Assembly (NCBI RefSeq): GCF_037039395.1
Contig: NZ_CP146244.1
Location: forward strand, 558,001-622,000
Source of the DNA: Agrobacterium vitis
GTDB taxonomy: Bacteria > Pseudomonadota > Alphaproteobacteria > Rhizobiales > Rhizobiaceae
Length of the DNA: 64,000 bases
Direction: 5' to 3'
Part shown: positions 25,352-34,157 of the stretch, in pieces
Layout: each line of letters starts with the position of its first letter
Position numbering within the stretch: position 1 is the stretch's first letter
Made by a program: the position numbers and the translations under genes
The notes under the pieces: model-generated
The model's input: the letters and a program-made list of their open reading frames with translations, nothing else
What the model was told of the DNA's origin: nothing
Database searches by the model: none

Positions 25352-25683
25352 TTCGGTTCGTTCCTCCCATCGACATGGTCGCTTCCCGTCAGACCGCGCG
25401 AGGCCAGCAACACCACCAGAAACAAGGCGGTCGTTGCAAAGCCGATGACGATAGCCGTTAAAACGAGCGCTTGCGGCACCGGGTCCGCCAGATGTCCAGC
25501 CCCGTCATCGCCAAGGATGGGTGGCACATTGGCCTTGACGCCGCCGACACCGAAGATGAACAGGTTCACGGCATAGGACAGCAGCGAAAGCCCGACGATT
25601 ACCTGATAAGTGCGAGGACGCAGGATAAGCCAGACGCCGCAGCCGGTCATGACGCCGATGGCGATCGATAGAACAAGCTCCAT
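25348..25683 (-). CDS. mnhC: Na+(K+)/H+ antiporter subunit C
   Basis: The 111-residue NuoK-like protein has three helices and the family run S-Y-A-V-N-L-F-I-F-G-V-G-G, followed by P-Q-A-L-V-L-T-A-I-V-I-G-F-A. I take ATG 25683, whose A is shared with the TGA of the A/B gene. The frame also has a GTG one codon earlier. It is part of the antiporter core. Confidence 0.93.
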   Translation of the reverse strand: MELVLSIAIGVMTGCGVWLILRPRTYQVIVGLSLLSYAVNLFIFGVGGVKANVPPILGDDGAGHLADPVPQALVLTAIVIGFATTALFLVVLLASRGLTGSDHVDGRNEPK

Positions 25684-28571
25684 CACCCTTCCTCCGATTT
25701 CGAAGCATCGATCGTGCGCAGACGATTGATGCGCAAGGACTGATGCGCGAGAGCGACGAGAATAAGAACCGTGGAGCCGACCACGAGAGAAAACACGCCG
25801 AGATCAAACAGCAGCGCCGTTGCCGCCGGGATCTTTCCAATCAACGGTAAGTCGATATAGCGGGAATGGGAGGTGAGGAAAGGATATCCCAGCAACCAGG
25901 CGCCGATGCCGGTGGCGACAGCGGTTAGCAGGCCTGCACCCATCCAGCGCAGCGGCAGAATACGGATACGATCTTCCGCCCAGCGTGTGCCACCCGCCAG
26001 ATATTGCAGCAGAAACGCAATCGACAGCGTCAATCCGGCAGAAAAACCACCGCCCGGCAGGTCATGTCCACGCATGAACAGGTAGACCGACAACGTGACG
26101 ATGACTGGAAACAGCCATTGCATGATGACCGAGGGAACCAGAAGATAGTCACGCACCGTATCGCCCGCCGACCGTTCCGGCCGTTCCTCATCGAAGCGGT
26201 TTTGCGCCTGCTGCTGTTCCGGCATGCCCATGCTGTCTTCGGCAGGGCGGAAGCGGCGCAAAAGCCCGTAAACCGTCAGTGCCACGACCCCGAGAACGGC
26301 GATCTCGCCCAGCGTATCGAAACCACGGAAATCCACCAGTATGACATTGACCACATTGCGGCCACCGCCCTGCGAATAGGCGTTTTCCAGGAAATAGCTG
26401 GCGATAGCATCGGGAACCGGCATGGTCATCACCGCATAGGCGGTGAACGACATGGCGACACCGCAGAGAACCGCGAGGGCAAAATCCCGAAACCGGCGAA
26501 ACCTCGCCCTCAAGGTCATGGTCTCACCAAGTCCTTCGGACCGCTTGGGCAGCCAGCGCAGGCCGAGAAGGATGAGGACCGTGGTGACGATTTCGACCAG
26601 CAATTGGGTGATGGCGAGATCAGGGGCCGAGAGCCAGACGAAGGTGAGGCAGACGATAAGACCGACGCCACCGAGCATCACCAATGATGCGAGACGGTGG
26701 TATTTCGCCAGATAGGCGGTGCCGAGGGCAAGGCAGATGCCGATGGCCCAAAGGGCTGCAAACACCGGATCGGCGCCGGAATAGACAAGCGGGCGAACCT
26801 CGAAGCCTCTGAGGTAAAGAGGCAGCATTCCCGCCGCAAAACCCACTGTCACCAGCCAGCGGAGTTGCGGCTGTAGCTTGCGGGTGCCGAGACGACGTTC
26901 GGCGATACGTGCCCAGTGCCAGGAGACTTCAACGATAACGCGCTCGAAAATGCGCTGGCCTTTGAACTTGTGAAAAAACGGCGGACCATCGTGGCAGCGG
27001 GCGAAATAATCCTTCAACAGGAAATAGATCAGTCCGCCGCCGACAAGGGCGATCATGCTCATCACCAGGGGCAGATTGATGCCATGCCAGATTGCCAGAC
27101 TGTATTCCGGCGTATCGGCTCTGAGAACACTGACGACGGCGACGTGAAGAAAGGGACCGATCGAGATTGCCGGGATGACGCCGACGATCAGGCAGACCAG
27201 CACAAGAAACTCGACGGGAAACCGCATCCAGCGCGGCGGCTCGTGTGGACGGGTAACCGGGAGATCCTGAGGCGGCGGGCCAAAGAACACGGTATGAATG
27301 AACCGCAGGGAATAGGCGACGCTGAAAGCGCCAGCAAGCGTAGCGACATAGGGCAGGATGATATCCAGGATCGAATCCGCATGGGTTTCAACCGCTTCGG
27401 CAAAGAACATTTCCTTGGACAGAAAACCGTTGAGAAGCGGAACGCCTGCCATGGCGGCACTGGCGACGATGGCAAGCGTTGCGGTGAACGGCATGAAACG
27501 GAACAGGCCGCTCAGCCGTCGCATGTCGCGGGTTCCCGTCTCGTGATCGATGATCCCAGCTGCCATGAAGAGCGACGCCTTGAAGGTCGCATGGTTCAGC
27601 ATGTGGAAAATGGCCGCCACTGTTGCCAATGGGCTTCCCAGGCTGAGCAATGTGGTGATCAGTCCGAGATGACTGATGGTCGAATAGGCAAGCAGCCCTT
27701 TGAGATCCTGCTGGAACATCGCAAAATAGGCGCCGAGCAACAAGGTCGTGATCCCAGCCGCTCCGACGATCCAGAACCATTCATAGGTGCCTGATAGCAC
27801 AGGCCAGAAACGAACCAGCAGAAACACCCCGGCTTTGACCATGGTTGCCGAATGCAGAAAGGCCGAAACCGGGGTTGGAGCGGCCATGGCGTTTGGAAGC
27901 CAGAAATGAAACGGAAACTGGGCGCTTTTCGTCAATGCGCCGAGCAATATGAACACTAGGGCGGGGACATAAAGAGAATGTTCGCGAATGACATTGCCGG
28001 AATCGAGAATGGTATCGAGATCATAGCTGCCGACGATATTGCCGAGCAGAATAAGGCCGATCAACAGGCAGAAACCGCCAATCCCGGTAATGGTCAGCGC
28101 CATTCGGGCGCCGTCGCGCGCATTAGGGTTGTTGTGCCAATAGCTGATCAGCAGGAATGAAAAGATACTTGTCAGTTCCCAGAAGACCGACAGGAGGATG
28201 ACATTTCCCGAAAGCACGATGCCAAGCATCGCGCCCATGAAGGCCAGCAGAAAGGAGAAGAACCGGGGAACAGGATCTTCTTCAGACATATAATAGCGGG
28301 CATAGAGCACGACCAGAAAGCCGATGGCTGCGATCAGCATGGTGAAGATCCATGCCAGGCCATCCATCCGCAGCGTAAAATCCAGACCAAGCTGCGGCAG
28401 CCATGGCATGTTGAACTTTACGACGCCGCCATCGGCGACCGCCGGATAGAGACTTGCCGTCAGCGCCAGCGAAATGAGCATGACAATAGCGGCCGAGCCT
28501 GCCGGAAGGCGGCGAGATGGCGTATTCAGCAAAAATACAGATAAGAGACTTCCGACGAACGGCAGAAGCAA
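25683..28571 (-). CDS. mnhA: Na+(K+)/H+ antiporter fused subunits A and B (PhaAB type)
   Basis: The 962-residue membrane protein joins a NuoL-like subunit A to subunit B at its C-terminus. The A part shows L-L-I-S-Y-W-H-N-N near residue 140 and helices with the conserved lysines. The B part, about residues 815-950, shows M-R-G-H-D-L-P-G-G-G-F-S-A-G. The fusion is the rule in the rhizobial Pha systems, which move K+ or Na+ against protons and aid alkaline or salt tolerance. The start is uncertain. The in-frame TTG at 28571 is the only standard candidate after the last stop, and it has no ribosome binding site. A well-placed AAGGAAATAATG at about 28626-28615 is in another frame. Confidence 0.9.
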   Translation of the reverse strand: MLLPFVGSLLSVFLLNTPSRRLPAGSAAIVMLISLALTASLYPAVADGGVVKFNMPWLPQLGLDFTLRMDGLAWIFTMLIAAIGFLVVLYARYYMSEEDPVPRFFSFLLAFMGAMLGIVLSGNVILLSVFWELTSIFSFLLISYWHNNPNARDGARMALTITGIGGFCLLIGLILLGNIVGSYDLDTILDSGNVIREHSLYVPALVFILLGALTKSAQFPFHFWLPNAMAAPTPVSAFLHSATMVKAGVFLLVRFWPVLSGTYEWFWIVGAAGITTLLLGAYFAMFQQDLKGLLAYSTISHLGLITTLLSLGSPLATVAAIFHMLNHATFKASLFMAAGIIDHETGTRDMRRLSGLFRFMPFTATLAIVASAAMAGVPLLNGFLSKEMFFAEAVETHADSILDIILPYVATLAGAFSVAYSLRFIHTVFFGPPPQDLPVTRPHEPPRWMRFPVEFLVLVCLIVGVIPAISIGPFLHVAVVSVLRADTPEYSLAIWHGINLPLVMSMIALVGGGLIYFLLKDYFARCHDGPPFFHKFKGQRIFERVIVEVSWHWARIAERRLGTRKLQPQLRWLVTVGFAAGMLPLYLRGFEVRPLVYSGADPVFAALWAIGICLALGTAYLAKYHRLASLVMLGGVGLIVCLTFVWLSAPDLAITQLLVEIVTTVLILLGLRWLPKRSEGLGETMTLRARFRRFRDFALAVLCGVAMSFTAYAVMTMPVPDAIASYFLENAYSQGGGRNVVNVILVDFRGFDTLGEIAVLGVVALTVYGLLRRFRPAEDSMGMPEQQQAQNRFDEERPERSAGDTVRDYLLVPSVIMQWLFPVIVTLSVYLFMRGHDLPGGGFSAGLTLSIAFLLQYLAGGTRWAEDRIRILPLRWMGAGLLTAVATGIGAWLLGYPFLTSHSRYIDLPLIGKIPAATALLFDLGVFSLVVGSTVLILVALAHQSLRINRLRTIDASKSEEG

Positions 28572-28730
28572 CAGAACAACGAGCAGAGACGGTCCAGCTG
28601 TTATCCCAACGCATTATTTCCTTTTGATTCGAGCCCGGATTGCATACGCAGCTCAATGGATTGGCATCTAGCGATCCGCGCTTTATTGCGCTATATGATG
28701 GATATCAATCAATATGGGTGATACTTGGCG

Positions 28731-28979
28731 ATGGGTCAAGGAAATGAGTCCAAGTTTTTAACACCAGCGCTGTGTCGCGCAGCACGCGGCCTTCTGGATT
28801 GGACGCAACAGGACCTTGCCGAGCGCGCGGGTGTCTCGCGCAGCACCATCAAGGATTACGAAAACTGTCGTCACGATCTTCATCGTGCCACCGCAGCCCA
28901 GTTGAGCCTTGCTTTGGAAGGGGGAGGTGTCGTCTTCCTTCGCCTTGATGATGGCAAAGTTGGGCTATGCTCCAAATGA
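28731..28979 (+). CDS. Small XRE-family helix-turn-helix protein
   Basis: The 82-residue protein is almost entirely one DNA-binding domain. It has L-D-W-T-Q-Q-D-L-A-E-R-A-G-V-S-R-S-T-I-K-D-Y-E as the helix-turn-helix (about residues 24-46) and ends L-S-L-A-L-E-G-G-G-V-V-F. Such short single-domain regulators are common in rhizobia; their targets are usually unknown. I use ATG 28731 rather than the TTG two codons before. It is divergent from the antiporter operon and upstream of the BMP operon, so either could be its target. Confidence 0.85.
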   Translation: MGQGNESKFLTPALCRAARGLLDWTQQDLAERAGVSRSTIKDYENCRHDLHRATAAQLSLALEGGGVVFLRLDDGKVGLCSK

Positions 28980-29136
28980 TAATGGAATGTATGCTGCCAG
29001 AAGGCTTTCTTCCCGATGTGCGTTAGAATTATTGCGCAAGTGGCTGGCTGACGTTTCGTTGTTCAAGCGTCTTGCATGCTATGTCCGTCCGGTTCCAGAA
29101 ACGCGAAATTGCTCATTTTATAATCGCCCCGCGTGC

Positions 29137-29181
29137 TTGACACATTTTTAGGCCACCCTTAACAATTTCTACCAAATGGTA
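29137..29181 (+). promoter_or_regulatory. Promoter and RutR-like palindromic operator of the BMP operon
   Basis: TTGACA at 29137-29142 is a good -35 hexamer. The matching -10 (AACAAT at 29161-29166, 18-bp spacing) is weak, which would suit an activated or derepressed promoter. Just downstream is the palindrome TACCA-AA-TGGTA at 29170-29181, followed by the ribosome binding site AAGGGG. Its core ACCA-NN-TGGT equals the core of the known RutR (pyrimidine-sensing TetR) operator. No regulator gene for it lies next door. The assignment is inferred from the motif. Confidence 0.5.
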
Positions 29182-29197
29182 AAAAAAGGGGTTCAGA

Positions 29198-30184
29198 ATG
29201 GGTAAGCAGTTTTTGATGTCGCGTCGGTCCATACTGGCGTCGGGTATGGCTCTGGGTGTCAGCGCTTTTGCGCCATCCTTGCGGGCGGCAGCGCCGATCA
29301 AGGTGGCTGGCATTCATGGTTCGCCTGTGGAAAATGCATGGAACTCGGTGCTGCACAAGGCTTTGCAGGATGCAGCCAAGGAAGGCGTGATTGAATATGT
29401 GTTTTCCGAGGGCGTGTCCGGCACAGATTATCCGCGCGCGATGCGCGAATATGCCGAGCAGAATGCCAAATTGATCATTGGCGAAACTTTCCCCGTCGAA
29501 AAGCAGGCGCGCGAAGTTGCTGCCGATTATCCGAAGACGGCCTTTGTCATGGGCTCCAGCGGCAAGCTGTCCGGCGATAATTTTGGTGTTTTCGGCACAT
29601 GGAATTTTGACGGTGCCTATCTGGCCGGGATGCTGGCTGGCAAGATGACCAAATCCAACATCGTCGGCTCTGTAGGTGCCATGCCGATCCCGGAAGTGAA
29701 TATGCTGATCAACGCATTTGGCGCAGGCGTAAAAGCCGTCAACCCCAATGCCAAGCACCTTGTGACCTTCATCGGCACGTTCTTTGATCCGCCAAAAGCA
29801 CGCGAAGCGGGCCTTGCCCAGATTGATGCAGGCGCAGACATTCTGTTTGGTGAACGCATTGGCACGGCAGATGCAGCCAAAGAACGCGGCATCAAATCCG
29901 TTGGCTCGTTGATCGATTACACTCCCCGTTATCCCAACACAGTGTTTGCCAACGCGCTGTGGAACTTCCGCCCAATCCTCAATGCCGCTCTGGCCGATGT
30001 TGCAGCCGGTAAACCAACCGGCCGCGATTACACCGCCTATGGCCTGATGAAGGAAGGTGGCAGCGACATTGTTTTCGTCAAGGGTGTGGCTCCCGCTGAT
30101 GCCGAAGCGGCCATGGAAGCCAAGCGCGCCGAGATCAAGGCCGGAACGTTTGAAGTGCCAAAAATCATGACCGAGCCAAAGTAA
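29198..30184 (+). CDS. BMP-family ABC transporter substrate-binding lipoprotein-like protein
   Basis: The 328-residue protein belongs to the basic membrane protein (Bmp/PnrA) family. Its members bind nucleosides or nucleobases in the periplasm. The features are P-I-K-V-A-G-I-H-G-S-P-V-E-N-A-W-N after the signal, A-F-G-A-G-V-K-A-V-N-P near residue 174, and a late W-N-F-R-P-I-L-N-A-A. The N-terminus M-S-R-R-S-I-L-A-S-G is a twin-arginine-like export signal rather than a lipobox. It heads an operon with an amidase, a two-domain ATPase, two permeases and a CodA-like deaminase, which suggests uptake of a base or cyclic amide. An AAGGGG site precedes the ATG. Confidence 0.9.
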   Translation: MGKQFLMSRRSILASGMALGVSAFAPSLRAAAPIKVAGIHGSPVENAWNSVLHKALQDAAKEGVIEYVFSEGVSGTDYPRAMREYAEQNAKLIIGETFPVEKQAREVAADYPKTAFVMGSSGKLSGDNFGVFGTWNFDGAYLAGMLAGKMTKSNIVGSVGAMPIPEVNMLINAFGAGVKAVNPNAKHLVTFIGTFFDPPKAREAGLAQIDAGADILFGERIGTADAAKERGIKSVGSLIDYTPRYPNTVFANALWNFRPILNAALADVAAGKPTGRDYTAYGLMKEGGSDIVFVKGVAPADAEAAMEAKRAEIKAGTFEVPKIMTEPK

Positions 30185-30191
30185 GCCAACC

Positions 30192-31601
30192 ATGCAAGCT
30201 GATGCTACTGCTCTGGCCCAAGCAATCGCACGCGGTCGCTTGTCTGCAACCGAGGCAATGCAGGCCGCAATCTCTGCCACTGAGGCGCTCAATGATCTGG
30301 GTGCCATTGCCTATATCGATGCGGAAAAAGGCCTTGAGGCGGCGAGGACACTCGATGCCCTGCCGCTGGACGCCACGCCGCGCTCTGCCATGGCCTTTGC
30401 AGGCGTGCCAACGCTCGCCAAGGATCTGGGCGGGCCGTTTGCGGGTTTTCCGGTGGTGGCGGGATCAAGGCTCATGGCGCGCCGTGGCGGGCTGGTTGAT
30501 TCCGATCTGGCGGTGCGTTTTCGAGCTGAGGGCTTTTGCGTTTTCGGCCTGACCACCAGCCCGGAATTTGGCCTTTCGCTGGCAAGCGAGCCGCAGATTG
30601 GCCCCATCTGCCGTAATCCGCTGGATAGTGCCCGCACGGCTGGCGGATCTTCTGGTGGTGCTGCGGCCGCTGTTGCTGCTGGCATTGTGGCCATTGCCCA
30701 TGCCACCGATGCGGGCGGCTCCATCCGCGTGCCCGCCGCTTGCTGCGGCCTTGTTGGCCTGAAACCCAGCCGAGGGGCCATGCCCTCTGGGCCCAGCTTT
30801 GGCAATCATTTGGGCGGTATTGCCAGCGAGTTGGTCATTTCCCGATCCGTGCGCGACACGGCAACTAGCTTTTCTGTGCTCAGTGGCAATGTGAAAGGTC
30901 CATTCCCGCCATTTTCGCCCACGCCGCCAAAGGCTGGCCGCTTGCGCATCGGCATTCTCACCGACACTGGCGATCAATACGCCACCGACAGTGACCGCTT
31001 GGTGGCAATTGATGAGGCAGGGCAAGCATTGGAAGCCGATGGCCATCAGCTTGTGCCCATTGCCTTTTCACAAATCGCCCAGCCAGCGGCGGCAAGCAAC
31101 GATGCCTTTGTCAATATCGTCTGTGCTAATCTCGCCGAAACGTTTTCGAAATTCAACCTTGATGCATCCAAGACCGAAACACTGACACAGGCGACCATTG
31201 AGCGCGGACTGGCACTGCCCGCCGCCCATCTCTGGCGCAGCCTTAACGCCATGGTGCTTGTCAGCCGCGATCTATGGCGGTTGTTCGAGGATGTTGATTG
31301 TCTGTTGTGCCCGATGCTGTCATCAGCACCCTTGCCAATCGGCTCTTTCCCCAGCGATCATCGCGATACCGATCTGCATTTCGACCGTATGGCGCGCTTT
31401 GCACCGCTCGCAGCCCTTGCCAATGCGTCAGGCTGCCCGGCCATCACCCTGCCATATGGAAGCGATGCTTCCGGCTTGCCACTTCCGGTGCAAATGCTGG
31501 CCCCGATGGGCAGTGAGCCGCTGCTTTTACAACTGGCGGACCGCCTTGAGCAGGACGAGCGATTCCAGCAAAGATTTCCGATTGCTGGATTTGCACCATG
31601 A
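30192..31601 (+). CDS. Amidase signature family hydrolase
   Basis: The 469-residue enzyme has the Ser-cisSer-Lys apparatus of the amidase signature family. The lysine is in V-P-T-L-A-K-D-L-G-G near residue 80, and G-G-S-S-G-G-A-A-A-A-V-A-A-G is at about residues 152-165. D-A-G-G-S-I-R-V-P-A-A-C-C-G-L-V-G-L-K-P-S-R-G comes at about residues 174-196. It cleaves a carboxamide in the cytoplasm and releases ammonia. The substrate is unknown, but its place between the binding-protein and ATPase genes says it acts on the imported compound or a breakdown product. Its stop overlaps the ATPase start. Confidence 0.9.
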   Translation: MQADATALAQAIARGRLSATEAMQAAISATEALNDLGAIAYIDAEKGLEAARTLDALPLDATPRSAMAFAGVPTLAKDLGGPFAGFPVVAGSRLMARRGGLVDSDLAVRFRAEGFCVFGLTTSPEFGLSLASEPQIGPICRNPLDSARTAGGSSGGAAAAVAAGIVAIAHATDAGGSIRVPAACCGLVGLKPSRGAMPSGPSFGNHLGGIASELVISRSVRDTATSFSVLSGNVKGPFPPFSPTPPKAGRLRIGILTDTGDQYATDSDRLVAIDEAGQALEADGHQLVPIAFSQIAQPAAASNDAFVNIVCANLAETFSKFNLDASKTETLTQATIERGLALPAAHLWRSLNAMVLVSRDLWRLFEDVDCLLCPMLSSAPLPIGSFPSDHRDTDLHFDRMARFAPLAALANASGCPAITLPYGSDASGLPLPVQMLAPMGSEPLLLQLADRLEQDERFQQRFPIAGFAP

Positions 31602-33118
31602 CCGTGCCAGTGCTCGACATCATTGGGGTCAGCAAACGGTTTGGCAGCAATCGGGCCAATGATGACATTTCGCTATCACTGGCGAAGGGCGAAATTCTGG
31701 CGCTACTGGGGGAAAACGGGGCGGGAAAAACCACCCTGATGAGCATCCTTTTTGGCCATTATGTGCCAGATACCGGCAAGGTTCTGGTGGAGGGCAAGGA
31801 GTTGCCACCCGGCAAACCGCGCGCCGCCATTCGGGCAGGCATTGGCATGGTGCATCAGCATTTTTCGCTGGCCCCAAACCTGACCGTTTTGGAAAACGTC
31901 ACAACGGGAACAGAGAGCCTATGGTCCCCGCGGTCACGGCGTGCGCAGGCACGGGAAAAGCTCATGGCCATTTCCAGCCGCTTTGGCCTGAAAGTCGATC
32001 CCGATGCCCGTCTCGGTGATCTCTCGGTGGGCGAGCAGCAGCGTGTCGAAATCCTCAAGGCGCTCTACAATGATGCCCGCATTCTGGTGCTGGATGAACC
32101 GACCGCCGTTCTCACCCAAGTTGAGGCGGAAACACTGTTTGCCACCTTGAAAGACATGGCAGCACAGGGCCTGTCGCTGATTTTCATTTCCCACAAGCTG
32201 GATGAGGTGATGTCTGCCGCCGACCGGATCGTGGTGCTGCGGGGCGGGCGGCGGGTGGCGGAACGCAAGGCAGCAGATACCAGCAAGGCAGAGCTTGCCG
32301 AGCTTATGGTGGGGCGCACTGTGACCCGACCCGTGCGAGAGGCCTCCAAACCCGGTGATATTGTTCTGGAAGCAGCACACCTGAGCGTCCGCAAAGACGG
32401 GGTCGATGTGCTGAAGGCAATCGATTTCCGGCTGCGGGCTGGCGAGGTTCTCGGCATCATTGGCGTTTCCGGCAATGGTCAGGGCGCTTTGGCGCAAGTG
32501 CTCTCCGGCACCATGCCGCATACGGCTGGCAACCTTCTGGTGTTCGGCACCCCGATGGATAGTCTCTCGGTGGCAGATGCCGTGACGGCTGGCATCGGTC
32601 GCATTCCTGAAGACCGCAATAAGGAAGGCGTGATCGGCGAGATGGCGATCTGGGAAAATGCTATCCTTGAGCGCCTCCCTGCCTTTTCACGGCGCGGTCT
32701 TGTTAATCGCAAGGCGGGGATGGAATTCGCCCGCACCATCATCGAACAATTCGATGTACGCGGTGGCACGCCCGCCAGCCGCATCCGGCTGCTGTCCGGC
32801 GGCAATATGCAGAAACTTATTCTGGGCCGCAACCTCATCAATCGACCCCGTATTCTTCTGGCGGCCCAGCCCGCGCGGGGTCTGGACGAAGGGGCGGTGG
32901 CGGCGGTACATGAGCGCATTCTCGAAGCACGCAGGGCCGGAACCGCTGTGCTGCTGATTTCCGAGGATCTGGACGAGGTTATGGCGCTAGCCGACCGCAT
33001 TCAGGCCATTGTTGGTGGAAAGCTCTCGCCGCCGATCAACGCGGAGGACGCCAATGCCCGCAAACTCGGCCTGATGATGGCAGGTGAATGGCAGACGGAG
33101 ATGTCCCATGCGGTTTGA
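31598..33118 (+). CDS. ABC transporter ATP-binding protein with two nucleotide-binding domains (BMP/nucleoside class)
   Basis: The 506-residue protein carries two ABC domains. The first has Walker A G-E-N-G-A-G-K-T-T near residue 38, signature L-S-V-G-E-Q-Q-R and Walker B V-L-D-E-P-T-A-V-L. The second is degenerate, with G-V-S-G-N-G-Q-G-A for Walker A and L-S-G-G-N-M-Q-K for the signature. Its A-A-Q-P-A-R-G-L-D replaces the Walker B glutamate region. This asymmetry is normal in the BMP-associated ATPases. It energises the permeases encoded next. Its ATG overlaps the amidase stop by four bases. Confidence 0.93.
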   Translation: MTVPVLDIIGVSKRFGSNRANDDISLSLAKGEILALLGENGAGKTTLMSILFGHYVPDTGKVLVEGKELPPGKPRAAIRAGIGMVHQHFSLAPNLTVLENVTTGTESLWSPRSRRAQAREKLMAISSRFGLKVDPDARLGDLSVGEQQRVEILKALYNDARILVLDEPTAVLTQVEAETLFATLKDMAAQGLSLIFISHKLDEVMSAADRIVVLRGGRRVAERKAADTSKAELAELMVGRTVTRPVREASKPGDIVLEAAHLSVRKDGVDVLKAIDFRLRAGEVLGIIGVSGNGQGALAQVLSGTMPHTAGNLLVFGTPMDSLSVADAVTAGIGRIPEDRNKEGVIGEMAIWENAILERLPAFSRRGLVNRKAGMEFARTIIEQFDVRGGTPASRIRLLSGGNMQKLILGRNLINRPRILLAAQPARGLDEGAVAAVHERILEARRAGTAVLLISEDLDEVMALADRIQAIVGGKLSPPINAEDANARKLGLMMAGEWQTEMSHAV

Positions 33119-34157
33119 GCGACGCGAACATCGTCCGCTTGTGCTGGTTATCGCCACGCCGATCATGGCCATTGTCGCCGCGTTGGCGATCTCAGGCATT
33201 CTCATTGCCATAGCCGGTGCACCGGTTCTGGAAGCCTATTGGCGGATTCTCACCGGTGCTTTCGGCTCGCGACTTTCAACCACAGAAACACTGACCCGCG
33301 CGACACCCCTGATACTGACAGGTCTTTCGGCGGCAGTGGCGTTTCGGGCGCGGCTGTGGAACATTGGGGCCGAGGGCCAGCTTTATCTCGGTGCCATCAC
33401 CGTTGCGGCGGCAAGTTCGCATCTTTTGGGTGATTTACCCCCAGTGATCCAGATTCCCGCCCTGCTGATCCTCGGCGCACTTGCGGGCATGGTTTTGTTG
33501 CTCCTGCCGCTTTGGCTGCGCCTGCGCTTTTCCGTGGACGAAGTGGTGACAACCCTGCTGCTCAATTTCGTTGCCGTGCTGTTTGTCTCAATGCTGATTG
33601 ATACCGTGTTGAAAGACCCGATGGCTTTCGGTTGGCCGCAATCGCAATCGGTGGCCGATGCTGCCATGTTGCCAAAGCTGCTTTCGCGCTCACGCCTGCA
33701 TTTGGGCCTCGTCATTGCCGTGCTGCTGGCTCTTGTGCTGCATTTTGTCCAGCAGCGTACGGTGTTTGGCATTCGCTCAAGAGCGGCTGGCCTCAACCCG
33801 GCAGGGGCCGTTTTTGCTGGCGTGCCGCTTGGCCGCACGCTGGTCACAGTTGCCTGCATTTCCGGTGGTCTTGCGGGGCTTGCAGGGGCTGTGGAAGTCA
33901 TGGGCGTCAAGGGCTATGTGACGACGGACCTTTCTCCCGGCTATGGCTATTCGGGCATTGTGGTGGCCATGCTGGCCAATCTTAATCCGCTGGGCGTTGT
34001 GCTGGCGGCGCTGTTTACGGCCACCATGTTCGTCGGTGCCGACGGCATGAGCCGCGCCATGGGCATTCCCAGCTATATTGCCGATGTGACGGTGGCGCTC
34101 TCGCTACTGACCATGCTGACCGCGCTGTTTTTCACCCAATACAGGATTGTCCGATGA
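33108..34157 (+). CDS. ABC transporter permease 1, nucleoside/BMP class
   Basis: The 349-residue membrane protein (BPD_transp_2 family) has an N-terminal span at about residues 14-40. The characteristic run L-W-N-I-G-A-E-G-Q-L-Y-L-G-A lies at about residues 84-97, and G-Y-G-Y-S-G-I-V-V-A-M-L near residue 280. It forms the channel with the next gene product. I use ATG 33108, which overlaps the ATPase stop by eleven bases; a GTG at 33084 is in frame but less likely. Its stop overlaps the start of permease 2. Confidence 0.9.
   Translation: MRFERREHRPLVLVIATPIMAIVAALAISGILIAIAGAPVLEAYWRILTGAFGSRLSTTETLTRATPLILTGLSAAVAFRARLWNIGAEGQLYLGAITVAAASSHLLGDLPPVIQIPALLILGALAGMVLLLLPLWLRLRFSVDEVVTTLLLNFVAVLFVSMLIDTVLKDPMAFGWPQSQSVADAAMLPKLLSRSRLHLGLVIAVLLALVLHFVQQRTVFGIRSRAAGLNPAGAVFAGVPLGRTLVTVACISGGLAGLAGAVEVMGVKGYVTTDLSPGYGYSGIVVAMLANLNPLGVVLAALFTATMFVGADGMSRAMGIPSYIADVTVALSLLTMLTALFFTQYRIVR

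Noticed and set aside
28909..29151. 80-codon frame downstream of the XRE gene
   Set aside because: It overlaps the end of the XRE gene in another frame, lacks a ribosome binding site and has no recognisable sequence.
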